64,000 nucleotides of DNA from Legionella longbeachae (GCF_004283175.1 NZ_RXNW01000002.1:186001-250000), one strand, 5' to 3'; positions 1 through 8,410 are shown, numbered from the stretch's first letter. A program made the numbers and translations. Notes: generated by a model not told the origin, from the sequence alone.

Positions 1-1221
1 CATCATCCAAAGGGGAACAAGCCCTCCTAAGGGTGTAAACGAATCCAGCATGGAGTTAACAGAACCATTTGACGCAGCAGTAGTTGCCGTGGCCCAAATT
101 GCTGAGTTGACTATGCCAAAACGTGTTTCTTTGCCTTCCATATTACCTGCAGGGTAAAGTCCAGATATAGGTTGCATGTCAATTCCCATGGCTTGGAATG
201 CTGGATTACCTTTTTGTTCAACTATGGTTTCAAGAATTAAAGGCGGTATAAATAGGATTATCATTGCGATTAATACTGACCATCCTTGTCGTTTATCTCG
301 AACCATCATCCCAAAAGTAAAACAAAAAGCTGCTGGTATAAGTAATAGGGCTATCATTTCAAGAAAATTAGTTAATGGAGTAGGATTTTCGAAGGGATGG
401 GCAGAGTTGACATTAAAAAAACCACCGCCATTAGTACCTAATTGTTTAATAGCTATTTGTGAGGCAGCAGGTCCCATAGGAATAATTTGTTCTGTTATTT
501 TTTCAGGGCTTACTTTGGGATTAGCTTGATTGTCTAATAGGGGTTGACCTTTTATATTTGTAACTGATTGTTGATAAGTAAACGGATGTAGCAGACTAAT
601 TTTTTGATAGGGCTTAAAATTTTGAATTACTCCTTGTGAGCATAAAATAAGTGAAAAAATGAATGATAAAGGCAGTAAGATATAGAGTATTCCTCGTATA
701 GTATCAACCCAAAAATTACCTAAACCTGAGCCTTCACGTTTTGTTAAACCTCGGATCAATGCGATTAATAAAGACATTCCCGTTGCAGCTGAAATAAAAT
801 TTTGTACTGTAAGTGCAAACATTTGTGTCAAATAACTAAAGGTGGTTTCACCGCTATAGGCTTGCCAATTGGTGTTTGTTGCAAAGCTAATTGCCGTATT
901 AAAAGCAAGATCAGATGAAGGGGCAGTAAAATTCTGTGGGTTTAGGGGAAGATAGTATTGAACTCTTTGCAAAAGAAAAACTGCCAGTAATCCTAAGAAA
1001 TTAACTAAAAGCATCGTTGAGAGGTAAGTTTTCCATCCCATTTCTTCTTCAGGATTAATACCACATAGCTTATAAATAAACGATTCAAGGGGTTTAACTA
1101 AGGAATCTAACAAACACGATTTGCCTTGGTATACTCGGGCCATATACCAACCAAGGGGTTTGACAAGCAATAGTAAGAAGAGCAAATAGAATGAGATTTG
1201 GAGTAATCCGAATTTAGTCAT
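1..1221 (-). CDS. kdpA: Potassium-transporting ATPase subunit A, 3' part cut by window edge
   Basis: KdpA is the K+-binding, channel-like subunit of the inner-membrane KdpFABC pump, a high-affinity potassium importer driven by ATP hydrolysis on KdpB. The 407 visible codons start at an ATG (MTKFGLLQ) and show the family's hydrophobic segments and selectivity-filter-like sequences, for example GTNGGGFFN and the region around ATTAASNGSVNSML. KdpA is usually about 560 residues, so roughly the last 150 lie beyond the left edge. The start lies 24 bp after the kdpF stop, as in other kdpFABC operons. The frame is intact to the edge. Identification is secure; regulation, normally by KdpDE and potassium limitation, is not visible here. 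Confidence 0.96.
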   Translation of the reverse strand, partial: MTKFGLLQISFYLLFLLLLVKPLGWYMARVYQGKSCLLDSLVKPLESFIYKLCGINPEEEMGWKTYLSTMLLVNFLGLLAVFLLQRVQYYLPLNPQNFTAPSSDLAFNTAISFATNTNWQAYSGETTFSYLTQMFALTVQNFISAATGMSLLIALIRGLTKREGSGLGNFWVDTIRGILYILLPLSFIFSLILCSQGVIQNFKPYQKISLLHPFTYQQSVTNIKGQPLLDNQANPKVSPEKITEQIIPMGPAASQIAIKQLGTNGGGFFNVNSAHPFENPTPLTNFLEMIALLLIPAAFCFTFGMMVRDKRQGWSVLIAMIILFIPPLILETIVEQKGNPAFQAMGIDMQPISGLYPAGNMEGKETRFGIVNSAIWATATTAASNGSVNSMLDSFTPLGGLVPLWMM

Positions 1222-1245
1222 GGAGATCCATTCCTGTTTTTAAAA

Positions 1246-1332
1246 CTAAAATAATTCAGGTTTAAATAATACGAATAATAAATAAATTAACAAGCCAAAA
1301 GCGATGAGTCCGCAGCCGAAATAGAAACTCAT
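1246..1332 (-). CDS. kdpF: KdpF small membrane subunit (28 aa)
   Basis: A 28-residue peptide (MSFYFGCGLIAFGLL..., ending KPELF) with one hydrophobic helix, directly upstream of kdpA. KdpF stabilises the KdpABC complex in the inner membrane and typically has this length, a single helix and a KPE(R/L)F-like end. An AAGGAG ribosome site lies 7-8 nt before the ATG. The start codon overlaps the stop of the preceding 31-aa ORF by 4 nt (ATGA), which suggests translational coupling. It is easily missed by gene callers because of its size. Confidence 0.88.
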   Translation of the reverse strand: MSFYFGCGLIAFGLLIYLLFVLFKPELF

Positions 1333-1424
1333 GATTCACTCCTTGACAAATAATCATAAAAATTAATGAGCAAAAAGCACATGCAAAAAAATAAGGTAAT
1401 AAGAACTATTAATAAAATATCCAT
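1329..1424 (-). CDS. 31-aa membrane peptide preceding kdpF
   Basis: A short ORF starting MDILLIVLITLFF with one strongly hydrophobic segment (about residues 3-22), then a polar tail ending SRSES. Its TGA overlaps the kdpF ATG as ATGA, so it probably belongs to the kdp transcript. Small one-helix ORFs immediately before kdpF occur in other proteobacterial kdp operons, but I know of no assigned function. The ribosome site is weak. It could be an extra pump subunit, or a leader ORF that controls kdpF translation. Confidence 0.6.
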   Translation of the reverse strand: MDILLIVLITLFFCMCFLLINFYDYLSRSES

Positions 1425-1600
1425 ATAAGTGTTTTTTTCTGATATATCTCTTTTAATTATAATCTTAGTTGATATTTTGAGGCAGTGTTGACGATTAATT
1501 CTGTTCTGCTAGTGTTTGACTAATGGTCTCTGTACGTAACCTAACTAAAGAAATAAAAATCATGGAATCTGTAAATATAAAGGTCTAGCGGGGGAGAGGA

Positions 1601-1641
1601 TTAAAAATAAAAAAGGCGTGTTTTTGTAAACACGCCTTTTT
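1601..1641 (-). terminator. Rho-independent terminator after 6S RNA
   Basis: A perfect 14-bp inverted repeat (1610-1623 and 1628-1641, core AGGCGTGTTT / AAACACGCCT) with a 4-nt loop. On the minus strand the stem is followed by T-rich sequence (TTTTTTATTTTT). It lies about 10 nt past the 3' side of the 6S RNA closing stem, as expected for that transcript. Confidence 0.85.
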
Positions 1642-1651
1642 ATCGAATTTG

Positions 1652-1802
1652 CGATAGACAGTAAGATTGTTTACAGTCCTGGTTACTATTATGGACTCCT
1701 CTGGAGCGTTTTAGGCTTCCTAGTACAAACTAGGCATGCACACCGCACTCTCAATCTGGCTTCCAAGTAATGAATGTTAGCTGAACAATGTGTACTGTCT
1801 AT
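1652..1802 (-). ncRNA. ssrS: 6S RNA
   Basis: 6S RNA mimics an open promoter and sequesters sigma70-RNA polymerase in stationary phase; it is known from L. pneumophila, where it is needed for full intracellular growth. The minus strand carries a closing stem (ATAGACAGTA at 1793-1802 pairing with TACTGTCTAT at 1654-1663). Its 3' half contains GCATGCCTAG then ACTAGGAAGCCTAAAAC, matching the conserved E. coli 6S segment GCATGCTCGG...CGAGAAGCCTTAAAAC. Size (about 150 nt), the large internal bubble and the following terminator all fit. The exact 5' end (about 1796-1802) is inferred from the -10 box. Confidence 0.88.
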
Positions 1803-1803
1803 G

Positions 1804-1814
1804 ATTATATAATA
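1804..1814 (-). promoter_or_regulatory. -10 region of the 6S RNA promoter
   Basis: Reading the minus strand, overlapping TATTAT and TATAAT hexamers lie immediately upstream of the 6S closing stem, placing transcription start at about 1796-1802. No strong -35 match is visible. Position relative to the RNA is the main support. Confidence 0.5.
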
Positions 1815-1912
1815 GGCTAATCTTCACATTAATGCTACTTGATTCAAATTGTTTTTTGCAAAGATTGTGTTAAAAAAGAGAGTATATAATTTATGGAAAT
1901 TAAGGATCAGTG

Positions 1913-4108
1913 ATGCTTGCAGTAAGAGATGGATCTATGTATAAAAAAATTGATTTTATATCTTCCTTGCTATCCGGAATAATCATCAGCTTTTTAATTG
2001 TCATGATTACGGTAAGTTTTACCCAATTTATTTTTCACGGTAAGTTATCCAGCTATTTTCCGGCAGCAACTTATTTGATTTTAATTACCACGGTGATTAT
2101 CACCCTTGTGACAGCATTGTTCAGTTCATTGCCTATTTCTATTGGACATCCTCAAGATGAGCCATTACCCATTATTGCATTAACCATTTCATCAATTGTC
2201 GCCGGAATACAAAATCCTGACAATCTTCTCTCAACTACAATGGTAGTAATTGCTTTTTCTACCAGTGTGACAGGTATTTGTTTTTATATGATTGGAAAAT
2301 TTAAACTTGGTAATTTTATACGGTTTATACCTTTCCCTGTTGTTGTAGGTTTCCTTGTCAGCGTTGGATGCCTGCTAATAATAGGTACTACCAAGAATAT
2401 AATGTCTATAGTACCTAATCCCTTTGTTTATCATAGTACCAACTTTTTTAAATCTGATTTTTTCATTATATGGAGTATGACTATTGGATATACCTTATTA
2501 TTTTTCTATGTAATGCATCGTTTTGCACATAGGCTTATATTCCCGGGATTTTTATTATTCAGTATTGTAATCTTTTATATAATTGTTTTTATATTTCATA
2601 TTTCAATTTCCACACTCAGAGAGCATGGATTGTTATTTCAACCCTTCCCTCCAGCAAATACTCTAATAAGTACTATTTCTCAATTTTCTTTTAGTAAAGT
2701 GGAATGGAGTTCCATATTTGCCCAGTCGGGTAATTTGCTAACCATTATACCAATTAGCACTCTTTCCTTATTATTAATATTAGGTGCTCTGGATTTCAAC
2801 TTAAAAAAAGAAATCGATTTAAACAATGAGTTGCGTATCACAGGCATTAATAATGTTTTAATAGGATTTGCAGGAGGCTTAGTTGGATATACTGGTTTTA
2901 TGATGACTATGATCAATAATCAATTAAAATCAACAACTCGTGCACCTGGTATTTTATCTGCTATGTTCACTTTAACTATTTTGTTAGCCGGCATTAATTT
3001 GATTGCATATATACCTAAAACAGTTGTATTTGGTATGTTATTGTTTATTGGTATTAGAATATTAAAAACATGGAGTTACGATATTAAACATGAATTTTAC
3101 AGTTCTGATTATCTAACTGTATCTATAATTCTAATAATGGTTTTAAGCTTTGGGTTGTTGGTAGGGGTTGTTGTAGGAATATTGGTTTCTTTTGTTTTAA
3201 TTATTATTAATTACAGCCAAATTAGTCCGATAAAATATCGTATTGAAAGTATAAATGTACGTAGCGGAACTCGACGAGATAGTTTAGCGGAAAATATTTT
3301 AAAAAAAGAAAAGGGCGCAATACTTTTTTTAAAATTGCAAAATTATTTATTTTTTGGCATCACAAATAAACTAATTGATGATATAAAAATCACTATTAAT
3401 AACCAACCGAATCAATTACGTTACATTATTTATGATTATGAACTTGTTATTGGTATAGATTCATCAGCTCTTTATTGTTTCTCCAGAATAAAGGCTTTTA
3501 TTAAAGAACATAATATAACTGTTGTGATCACAGAAGTAGAAGCTTCAGTTCTGAGGAAATTGATGGATATCGGTTTTGTCGATCCTAATGATCCATCCAT
3601 TATCGTGGTTCCTCAACATGAACAAGCAATTGAATGGTGTGAAAAACAAATTCTACAGAAAAATAATTATGTAAAAAATGAGGCGTTGCCACTTGAAGCC
3701 CAACTTACCAACCTTTTTCAGAATGAAATTACCGCACGCTGTATTAAAAAATATTTTAACAAAATAGCAATTAATGAGCAGGAATTTCTTTTTAAACAAG
3801 GGGATCCGGCATCAAGCTTATATTATTTGGAATCAGGTGAGCTTTCAGTATATATGGAAACCCAAAATAAAAAGCAATTATATATTTCAACCATTCAAAC
3901 GGGAAATATCATTGGTGAAATGGGGTTTTATTTAATGGGCAATCGTTTTGCAACAATAATAGCAAATGAAAATAGTATAGTACAAGAATTATCAGCAGAG
4001 AACTTTGCAAAACTGTGCGCGACAGAACCGGAAGTTGCGGAGCAATTTAACAGAGTCATCGTGCGTATTTTGGCAGAAAGACTGAATTATCGAAATCTTC
4101 AGATATAA
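1913..4108 (+). CDS. SulP/SLC26-family anion transporter with STAS and cyclic-nucleotide-binding domains
   Basis: Predicted inner-membrane anion transporter of the SulP family (sulfate, bicarbonate or other anions; substrate not readable). About residues 1-430 contain many hydrophobic helices. A STAS-like domain follows (about 440-560, including IYDYELVIGIDSSALYCFSR). The last about 130 residues form a cyclic-nucleotide-binding-like beta-roll, with FKQGDPASSLYYLESGELSVYM and the phosphate-cassette-like GNIIGEMGFYLMGNRFA. The ATG at 1913 is preferred because AAGGA lies 6 nt upstream; a GTG at 1910 is too close. It stands alone, with a possible TATAAT at 1885-1890. In the cassette the usual R-[ST]-A is N-R-F-A, so cAMP binding is plausible but unproven. 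Confidence 0.85.
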   Translation: MLAVRDGSMYKKIDFISSLLSGIIISFLIVMITVSFTQFIFHGKLSSYFPAATYLILITTVIITLVTALFSSLPISIGHPQDEPLPIIALTISSIVAGIQNPDNLLSTTMVVIAFSTSVTGICFYMIGKFKLGNFIRFIPFPVVVGFLVSVGCLLIIGTTKNIMSIVPNPFVYHSTNFFKSDFFIIWSMTIGYTLLFFYVMHRFAHRLIFPGFLLFSIVIFYIIVFIFHISISTLREHGLLFQPFPPANTLISTISQFSFSKVEWSSIFAQSGNLLTIIPISTLSLLLILGALDFNLKKEIDLNNELRITGINNVLIGFAGGLVGYTGFMMTMINNQLKSTTRAPGILSAMFTLTILLAGINLIAYIPKTVVFGMLLFIGIRILKTWSYDIKHEFYSSDYLTVSIILIMVLSFGLLVGVVVGILVSFVLIIINYSQISPIKYRIESINVRSGTRRDSLAENILKKEKGAILFLKLQNYLFFGITNKLIDDIKITINNQPNQLRYIIYDYELVIGIDSSALYCFSRIKAFIKEHNITVVITEVEASVLRKLMDIGFVDPNDPSIIVVPQHEQAIEWCEKQILQKNNYVKNEALPLEAQLTNLFQNEITARCIKKYFNKIAINEQEFLFKQGDPASSLYYLESGELSVYMETQNKKQLYISTIQTGNIIGEMGFYLMGNRFATIIANENSIVQELSAENFAKLCATEPEVAEQFNRVIVRILAERLNYRNLQI

Positions 4109-4183
4109 AAATCGACTTCTCAAGTTTCTGAAAAGGATAATTTTTCAGGTGTTATTAGAAATAGCTGGATTTTTAGAGTCCAT

Positions 4184-4212
4184 AAAGCACTCTAGAATAA
4201 AGAGAGTGCTTT
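4184..4212. terminator. Hairpin between convergent genes, possible bidirectional terminator
   Basis: An inverted repeat AAAGCACTCT / AGAGTGCTTT with a 9-nt spacer lies between the SulP gene (plus) and the CAP-domain gene (minus). There is only a short T tract on either side, so it is a plausible but not strong terminator. Confidence 0.5.
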
Positions 4213-4301
4213 GTACAGACACTGAATATATTTCAACAAATATGGCCAGAAATATATAAAGGGATAGTATTTTGGCTATAGCCAATCCCAAACAAAAACT
4301 T

Positions 4302-4862
4302 TTAACTCTTTCTCAATATGCCGAAAAAAGGCACGCTAAGAGTAGGGCTTTTAAATGTTGCATAACTTTTACTATTCTTGCCAGTTTGGATAAAAATTTG
4401 TGTGTAATAAAGCTTACCCAGCTTATCACGAGCGACACCAATGCCTGTCAAATTATATTGGCCAACAATATTTCTTTTATGGCCTGGACTTCGTAACCAC
4501 TGCCTTACCACTTCTTGAGCATTTTTGTAATTATAAGCAACATTTTCGGCACCTCCCCCTGTGTTTTTAATTTGGGTGCGTAGCGTAGCGATTCGTTTTC
4601 CAAAGTCTTTATGGCCAAAAGGCATGCGATGGTTGGCCATATCCAGGGAATGTTGTTTGGCTTGAATCACAATACGATTATCCATAGTAAGTTTAGATAA
4701 TCCATGTTGTTGTCTGTATTTGTTAATGTAGAATAAAACAGAATCTTGAATGGCTGCATCACTTTCATGGTCACTATTTTTTGATACAGGTTTCGCGTAA
4801 ACACAAGACAAGAAGCTAAAAAAAATAGAACTCAAAATTATTGTTTTAATTTTTAAAGACAT
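4302..4862 (-). CDS. Secreted CAP/SCP-domain protein
   Basis: The 186-aa protein has an N-terminal signal sequence (MSLKIKTIILSSIFFSFLSCVYA) and a CAP domain (SCP/PR-1/YkwD-like). Readable family features are YINKYRQQHGL near the start of the domain, GHKDFGKRIA with the first metal-ligand-type His, GGGAENVAYNY, and WLRSPGHKRNIVG with the second His-bearing motif. Bacterial CAP proteins are exported and of varied, mostly undefined function. A GTG lies 9 nt further upstream in frame, but the ATG at 4862 gives a normal signal peptide. It converges with the SulP gene. Confidence 0.85.
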   Translation of the reverse strand: MSLKIKTIILSSIFFSFLSCVYAKPVSKNSDHESDAAIQDSVLFYINKYRQQHGLSKLTMDNRIVIQAKQHSLDMANHRMPFGHKDFGKRIATLRTQIKNTGGGAENVAYNYKNAQEVVRQWLRSPGHKRNIVGQYNLTGIGVARDKLGKLYYTQIFIQTGKNSKSYATFKSPTLSVPFFGILRKS

Positions 4863-4996
4863 AATATTCACTTTAATTTTAGGAAATCAACTTGGGTTGA
4901 AATAATGACTAAAATAAAGCCAATTGTCTAGAGCTTTATAGATAGAAAGAAAGCCAAAATGAATTTAATTAGATCATTATATCTGATGGCATTAAA

Positions 4997-5266
4997 TTAA
5001 GGTGTTAAATTGATAATAGCATCGTGCAGATCTTCGACTTCACCTGAATAATGAAAATAAATTCTTTTTTTTGTGCAATCAATGAGGCATAAGGCCTCTT
5101 GGGGGTGATCTCCAAATTGTTTAAATACCCAAAATAGACCGTCATGGTGTTGGCTTTCTATTTCTTTTAACAAATCTACCATTTTATCTTTTTCTAACGC
5201 AGAATGAGGACAATTTAAACCTGATGTACCGTGAGTTATTTTATACGCATAATGAGTTTCTTTCAT
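4997..5266 (-). CDS. Hypothetical 89-aa protein
   Basis: A small soluble protein starting MKETHYAYKITHG. I chose this ATG over one 21 nt upstream because AGGGGA lies about 8 nt before it. It contains CPHSALEKDKMVDLLKEIESQHHDG and a C-terminal half predicted as mixed alpha/beta. No family recognised and no signal peptide or membrane segment. It is flanked by unrelated monocistronic genes. Confidence 0.6.
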   Translation of the reverse strand: MKETHYAYKITHGTSGLNCPHSALEKDKMVDLLKEIESQHHDGLFWVFKQFGDHPQEALCLIDCTKKRIYFHYSGEVEDLHDAIINLTP

Positions 5267-5388
5267 GATAGTATCCCCTAATCTCATAGAGAAAATCAGT
5301 CCATTTTGATTAAATTATAGTCTATGATGAGAGGAGTCCGTACACTGTGCGTGATTTATTATTACTAAGATGCGGTGCTGAATTTCTA

Positions 5389-6021
5389 TTATAGATTAAC
5401 GGACAGTCCAACTAATATGGCATGTAATGTAGGTATATTTGATAATTGTTCTTTTTGAGCGCGCGTATCTAAATGAAGATTAGGGCCATTACCGCTAAAT
5501 ATCCCCTGATATAATAAGCTTAAACTAGCCAGAGCGGTAATTGGATAACCAAAACCGGCTTGTATTTCACCTGCTAGTTGTGAAATGTCATTTAATGGAA
5601 CACGAGCATCCCTCCAGTGTCGGTATGCAAGCCCCCCTTTTAATTGGGCAAAAAAATCACTATTACCCAGAGGATCGCTTTTGGTTGTAATTAATAAATC
5701 CAGGGTAGGGGAAAGAGTGGTTTGCATTGGGATCCATTTTCGTAACGCCTGAAATGTTTCTCTTTGCATGTCCAATTTTATTCGAGTGCCAGTCTGTAGC
5801 CCTAATTCCAGGCCTAAAGCAATATTGCCCGCGAGCATCAATTCATTCGCGAGCGCTAGCCTACCTATTGCGGTACTTTTATCGCTAGAATTCACTTGGT
5901 AACTGCCAGCGCCAGCACTTGCAGAAACAGACCATGGCTGATCTTGGGATGTTGGTTTAGGGAAATAATTGCCAGCGATTACATTAAATGATAATAAAAT
6001 TCCTATTATAATTAATTTCAT
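5389..6021 (-). CDS. Predicted outer-membrane beta-barrel protein
   Basis: A 210-aa exported protein with a short signal peptide (MKLIIIGILLSFNVIAG) followed by alternating amphipathic stretches rich in Gly, Ser and aromatics, such as WSVSASAGAGSYQV, GNIALGLELGLQTG, FFAQLKGGLAYRHW and LAGEIQAGFGYPI. The last strand-like segment ends LVGLSVNL, compatible with an eight-stranded outer-membrane barrel; terminal Leu rather than Phe is slightly atypical. Function unknown. It stands alone, with no partner genes. Confidence 0.65.
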   Translation of the reverse strand: MKLIIIGILLSFNVIAGNYFPKPTSQDQPWSVSASAGAGSYQVNSSDKSTAIGRLALANELMLAGNIALGLELGLQTGTRIKLDMQRETFQALRKWIPMQTTLSPTLDLLITTKSDPLGNSDFFAQLKGGLAYRHWRDARVPLNDISQLAGEIQAGFGYPITALASLSLLYQGIFSGNGPNLHLDTRAQKEQLSNIPTLHAILVGLSVNL

Positions 6022-6338
6022 TTGCCATATCCCTAAATGAATTGTTCATAATCATACTTTGCAGGTTACCCATTGAGATGTGTTTGTTTCATCACTGCAA
6101 AGTACCTGGGAATGTTAGACATAAAGGCAATAGGTTCTCGCCATAATATCAACTACTTTATTCAGTAAGAGTTCAGCTTCCTCAGGAAACGACCATATTT
6201 AGTACATTTTACGAGAAAATATCTCTAAAAACTACTCACATGAGACAACATCAAGTAGAGAGGTTTTTTTTAATTTGTACTTTTTCTCCAGCCATTAATG
6301 CTTTATCTAGCATGAGTCTGATTTATTACTTTTTAATT

Positions 6339-6426
6339 TGGCGGAGAGAGAGGGATTCGAACCCTCGATACGTTGCCGTATACACACTTTCCAGGCGTGC
6401 GCCTTCGACCGCTCGGCCATCTCTCC
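6339..6426 (-). tRNA. tRNA-Ser (anticodon GGA)
   Basis: On the minus strand the sequence begins GGAGAGATGGCCGAGCGGTC (acceptor stem and D arm) and has an anticodon arm around CCTGGAAAG, giving anticodon GGA. It continues with a long serine-type variable arm (TGTATACGGCAACGTATC) and GGTTCGAATCC (T arm). The acceptor closes as GGAGAGA / TCTCTCC with discriminator G and an encoded CCA. Length 88 nt. No 3' repeat of the tRNA that would mark an integrated element was noticed in the window. Confidence 0.96.
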
Positions 6427-6609
6427 CAATGGGGCAAGCTTATACAGGTCAGATGATAAAATCAACCCTTGTTTTAATCAAACACATAACTTTTAGATGA
6501 TATTGTATATACTAATAGGTAAAGGGTGCAAAGATGATTACAATTTCTAAGTATGAAATTTAAATTTTGAGAAAAATGATTAATTGTTACCCATATCAAG
6601 GATTTTAAC

Positions 6610-7065
6610 ATGCCAGTACGAATTTTTCTTGTCGTCTTAAGCCTAATTTCAGTCAATTCACTATGGGCTATTACATGTTACTTTACTCTAGCTAAAGATA
6701 ATTGTTGGAATAATTATACTGTAACAGTAGATGTCATGGATGCAGCGACAGCAAAAGTTTTAACTACCGCAGTAATACCACCAGGAAAATCTTGGGTACG
6801 CCAGATTTTTCCTTGTGCACCAAAAGAAAAATTAATATATCGGGCCCAGTTCTCACCTATAATTTGGGAAAGGGAGAAAGGTCAAATTTATTATGCTAAA
6901 AATTATTGGTCTTTACCCAACGACACTAATTCTGGCGATTCGGCATGGAATGTTTCTGTATGTTATCCTTCAGATTTCTCACAGATTCCGCTTCCTCCTG
7001 AAGCTACTGGAACATGTAAGTGTGATTTTGATATCATTCCAACGATACCCCCCAAAAAGATATGA
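6610..7065 (+). CDS. Secreted small hypothetical protein with conserved cysteines
   Basis: A 151-aa protein with a signal peptide (MPVRIFLVVLSLISVNSLWA) and a mature part with six cysteines (ITCYFTLAKDNCW..., PCAPKEK, VCYPSD, GTCKCDF). AAGGA lies 7 nt before the ATG. The layout resembles small periplasmic or secreted proteins such as the 132-aa one at 43248-43646: signal peptide, one beta-rich domain, Cys pairs and a Pro-rich region. They are not clearly homologous. No function assigned. Confidence 0.7.
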   Translation: MPVRIFLVVLSLISVNSLWAITCYFTLAKDNCWNNYTVTVDVMDAATAKVLTTAVIPPGKSWVRQIFPCAPKEKLIYRAQFSPIIWEREKGQIYYAKNYWSLPNDTNSGDSAWNVSVCYPSDFSQIPLPPEATGTCKCDFDIIPTIPPKKI

Positions 7066-7134
7066 ATGACATTAATCTAAATATGGACTGACTTTTTAGG
7101 ATTCATTTTCCTTTATATGTCGAGGGAGAAATTT

Positions 7135-8208
7135 ATGATTACTTTAAGAAATAAAATCGGACAAATGTTAATTATGGGATTTGATGGATGTACTCTTCAT
7201 GATCAAAGTCCCATGGCTGAATGGCTCTCCTCTGATGGATTGGGTGGTGTTTTATTATTTGATCAAGATGAATCTACAAAATTGTATGGAAAGAATTTAA
7301 AAAATTTAACTCAGATACAGCAACTAACCCATTCACTTAATTACTATTCTTCTGGAATGAGTAACAAAAATAATGGATTACCTCTATTAATTGCCATAGA
7401 TTATGAAGGGGGCGCTGTTGATCGGTTGTCTAGAATTGAAGAAGCTCTGCCAACTATAAGTGCTTATGATATGGCTCATATGTCTCCCGAAGCACTGCAC
7501 GCGGAATTGATTCAAATGGCATTAACTTTAAAATCTTTGGGTTTTAATCTTAATTTTGCTCCAGTTGTTGATTTAAACTTACAAGAGGAACAAGGCATCA
7601 TTGGTGCCTTGCATCGTAGTTTTTCAGCTATTCCTGAACAGGTAATTCGCTTTGCAAAACAGTTCGTTAATGTTTTTTCTCATCGCGGTATCGCATGTTG
7701 TTATAAGCATTTCCCTGGTCATGGAAGTGCGCTTGGCGATACGCATAAGGGATTTGTTGACGTGACGAACACATTCCAAAAAGAAGAGTTAGAACCTTAT
7801 TACTCATTGGTACGCGATACACACCAACCGACAATGATTATGACAGCACATGTAGTCAATAAGCATTTGGATAGTCAGGGATTGCCTGCTACGCTATCTT
7901 ATGAGATTTTGACAGGACTATTACGTCAGTCTATGGGTTATAATGGCGTAGTCATTGCTGATGATTTACAAATGCAAGCAATCACTGATCATTATTCTCT
8001 TGAGGACGCTTTATGCCTGACAATCAATGCTGGGGCTGATATGATTATTTTTGCAAATCAATTAGCCCAGATAACTGCGCCTGAAATAATTGAAATAATA
8101 GAACGTTTAGTCCTAGAGCAAAAAATAGAGTATCAGCGCATTGAAGATGCTTATCGACGGATTATCCGTTTAAAACAACAAATTAATTGTATCGAATTAG
8201 TTGACTAG
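7135..8208 (+). CDS. nagZ: Beta-N-acetylhexosaminidase NagZ (glycoside hydrolase family 3)
   Basis: NagZ removes N-acetylglucosamine from anhydromuropeptides in cytosolic peptidoglycan recycling. The 357-aa protein shows GH3 motifs in order: IGQMLIMGFDG, GGVLLFDQ, IAIDYEGGAVDRL, GFNLNFAPVVDLN, the KHFPGHG loop (about residues 191-197) with its catalytic His, and VIADDLQM containing the nucleophile Asp. Length matches the single-domain bacterial enzymes. The start at 7135 has GGGAG 7 nt upstream and gives the usual N-terminus; an ATG at 7117 lacks a ribosome site. No signal peptide, as expected for a cytosolic enzyme. The gene appears monocistronic. Confidence 0.93.
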   Translation: MITLRNKIGQMLIMGFDGCTLHDQSPMAEWLSSDGLGGVLLFDQDESTKLYGKNLKNLTQIQQLTHSLNYYSSGMSNKNNGLPLLIAIDYEGGAVDRLSRIEEALPTISAYDMAHMSPEALHAELIQMALTLKSLGFNLNFAPVVDLNLQEEQGIIGALHRSFSAIPEQVIRFAKQFVNVFSHRGIACCYKHFPGHGSALGDTHKGFVDVTNTFQKEELEPYYSLVRDTHQPTMIMTAHVVNKHLDSQGLPATLSYEILTGLLRQSMGYNGVVIADDLQMQAITDHYSLEDALCLTINAGADMIIFANQLAQITAPEIIEIIERLVLEQKIEYQRIEDAYRRIIRLKQQINCIELVD

Positions 8209-8281
8209 ACTTGACGAAAAATCAAGACATGTTAGAATATAAATCTTATTGTTTATATTTTAAACCTTCATAAGGGTTTCT

Positions 8282-8356
8282 ATGTTAATTCCGTCTTATC
8301 ATATGACTCATCATTCGACCCTCTCTTATTTTAAGCTTATTTGTTGTTGTTGCTGA
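8282..8356 (+). CDS. Candidate leader peptide ending in four Cys codons, upstream of the symporter gene
   Basis: A 24-codon ORF (starting MLIPSYHMTHHS) has AAGGG 6 nt before its ATG and ends ICCCC-stop (TGT TGT TGT TGC TGA at 8342-8356), 54 bp before a dicarboxylate/amino-acid symporter gene. After its stop comes a nearly G-free pyrimidine-rich stretch. TCCTT at 8378-8382 can pair with the symporter ribosome site AAGGA at 8398-8402. Polycysteine leader ORFs act as cysteine-sensing attenuators in mycobacteria, and Legionella depends on exogenous cysteine. That this ORF works the same way is inference; it is not a canonical transcription attenuator, because no terminator hairpin is evident. Confidence 0.5.
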   Translation: MLIPSYHMTHHSTLSYFKLICCCC

Positions 8357-8410
8357 TCTCATTTTCTTTTTTTCTTTTCCTTTATATTTCGTTTTTTAAG
8401 GATTTTCAAT

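Noticed and set aside
176-529. 117-aa plus-strand frame at the left edge
   Set aside because: It lies entirely inside kdpA read on the opposite strand, which has clear family sequence.
6339-6426. tRNA-Ser as an integration site of a genomic island
   Set aside because: No repeat of the tRNA 3' end and no integrase gene were found in the window, and flanking genes look housekeeping.
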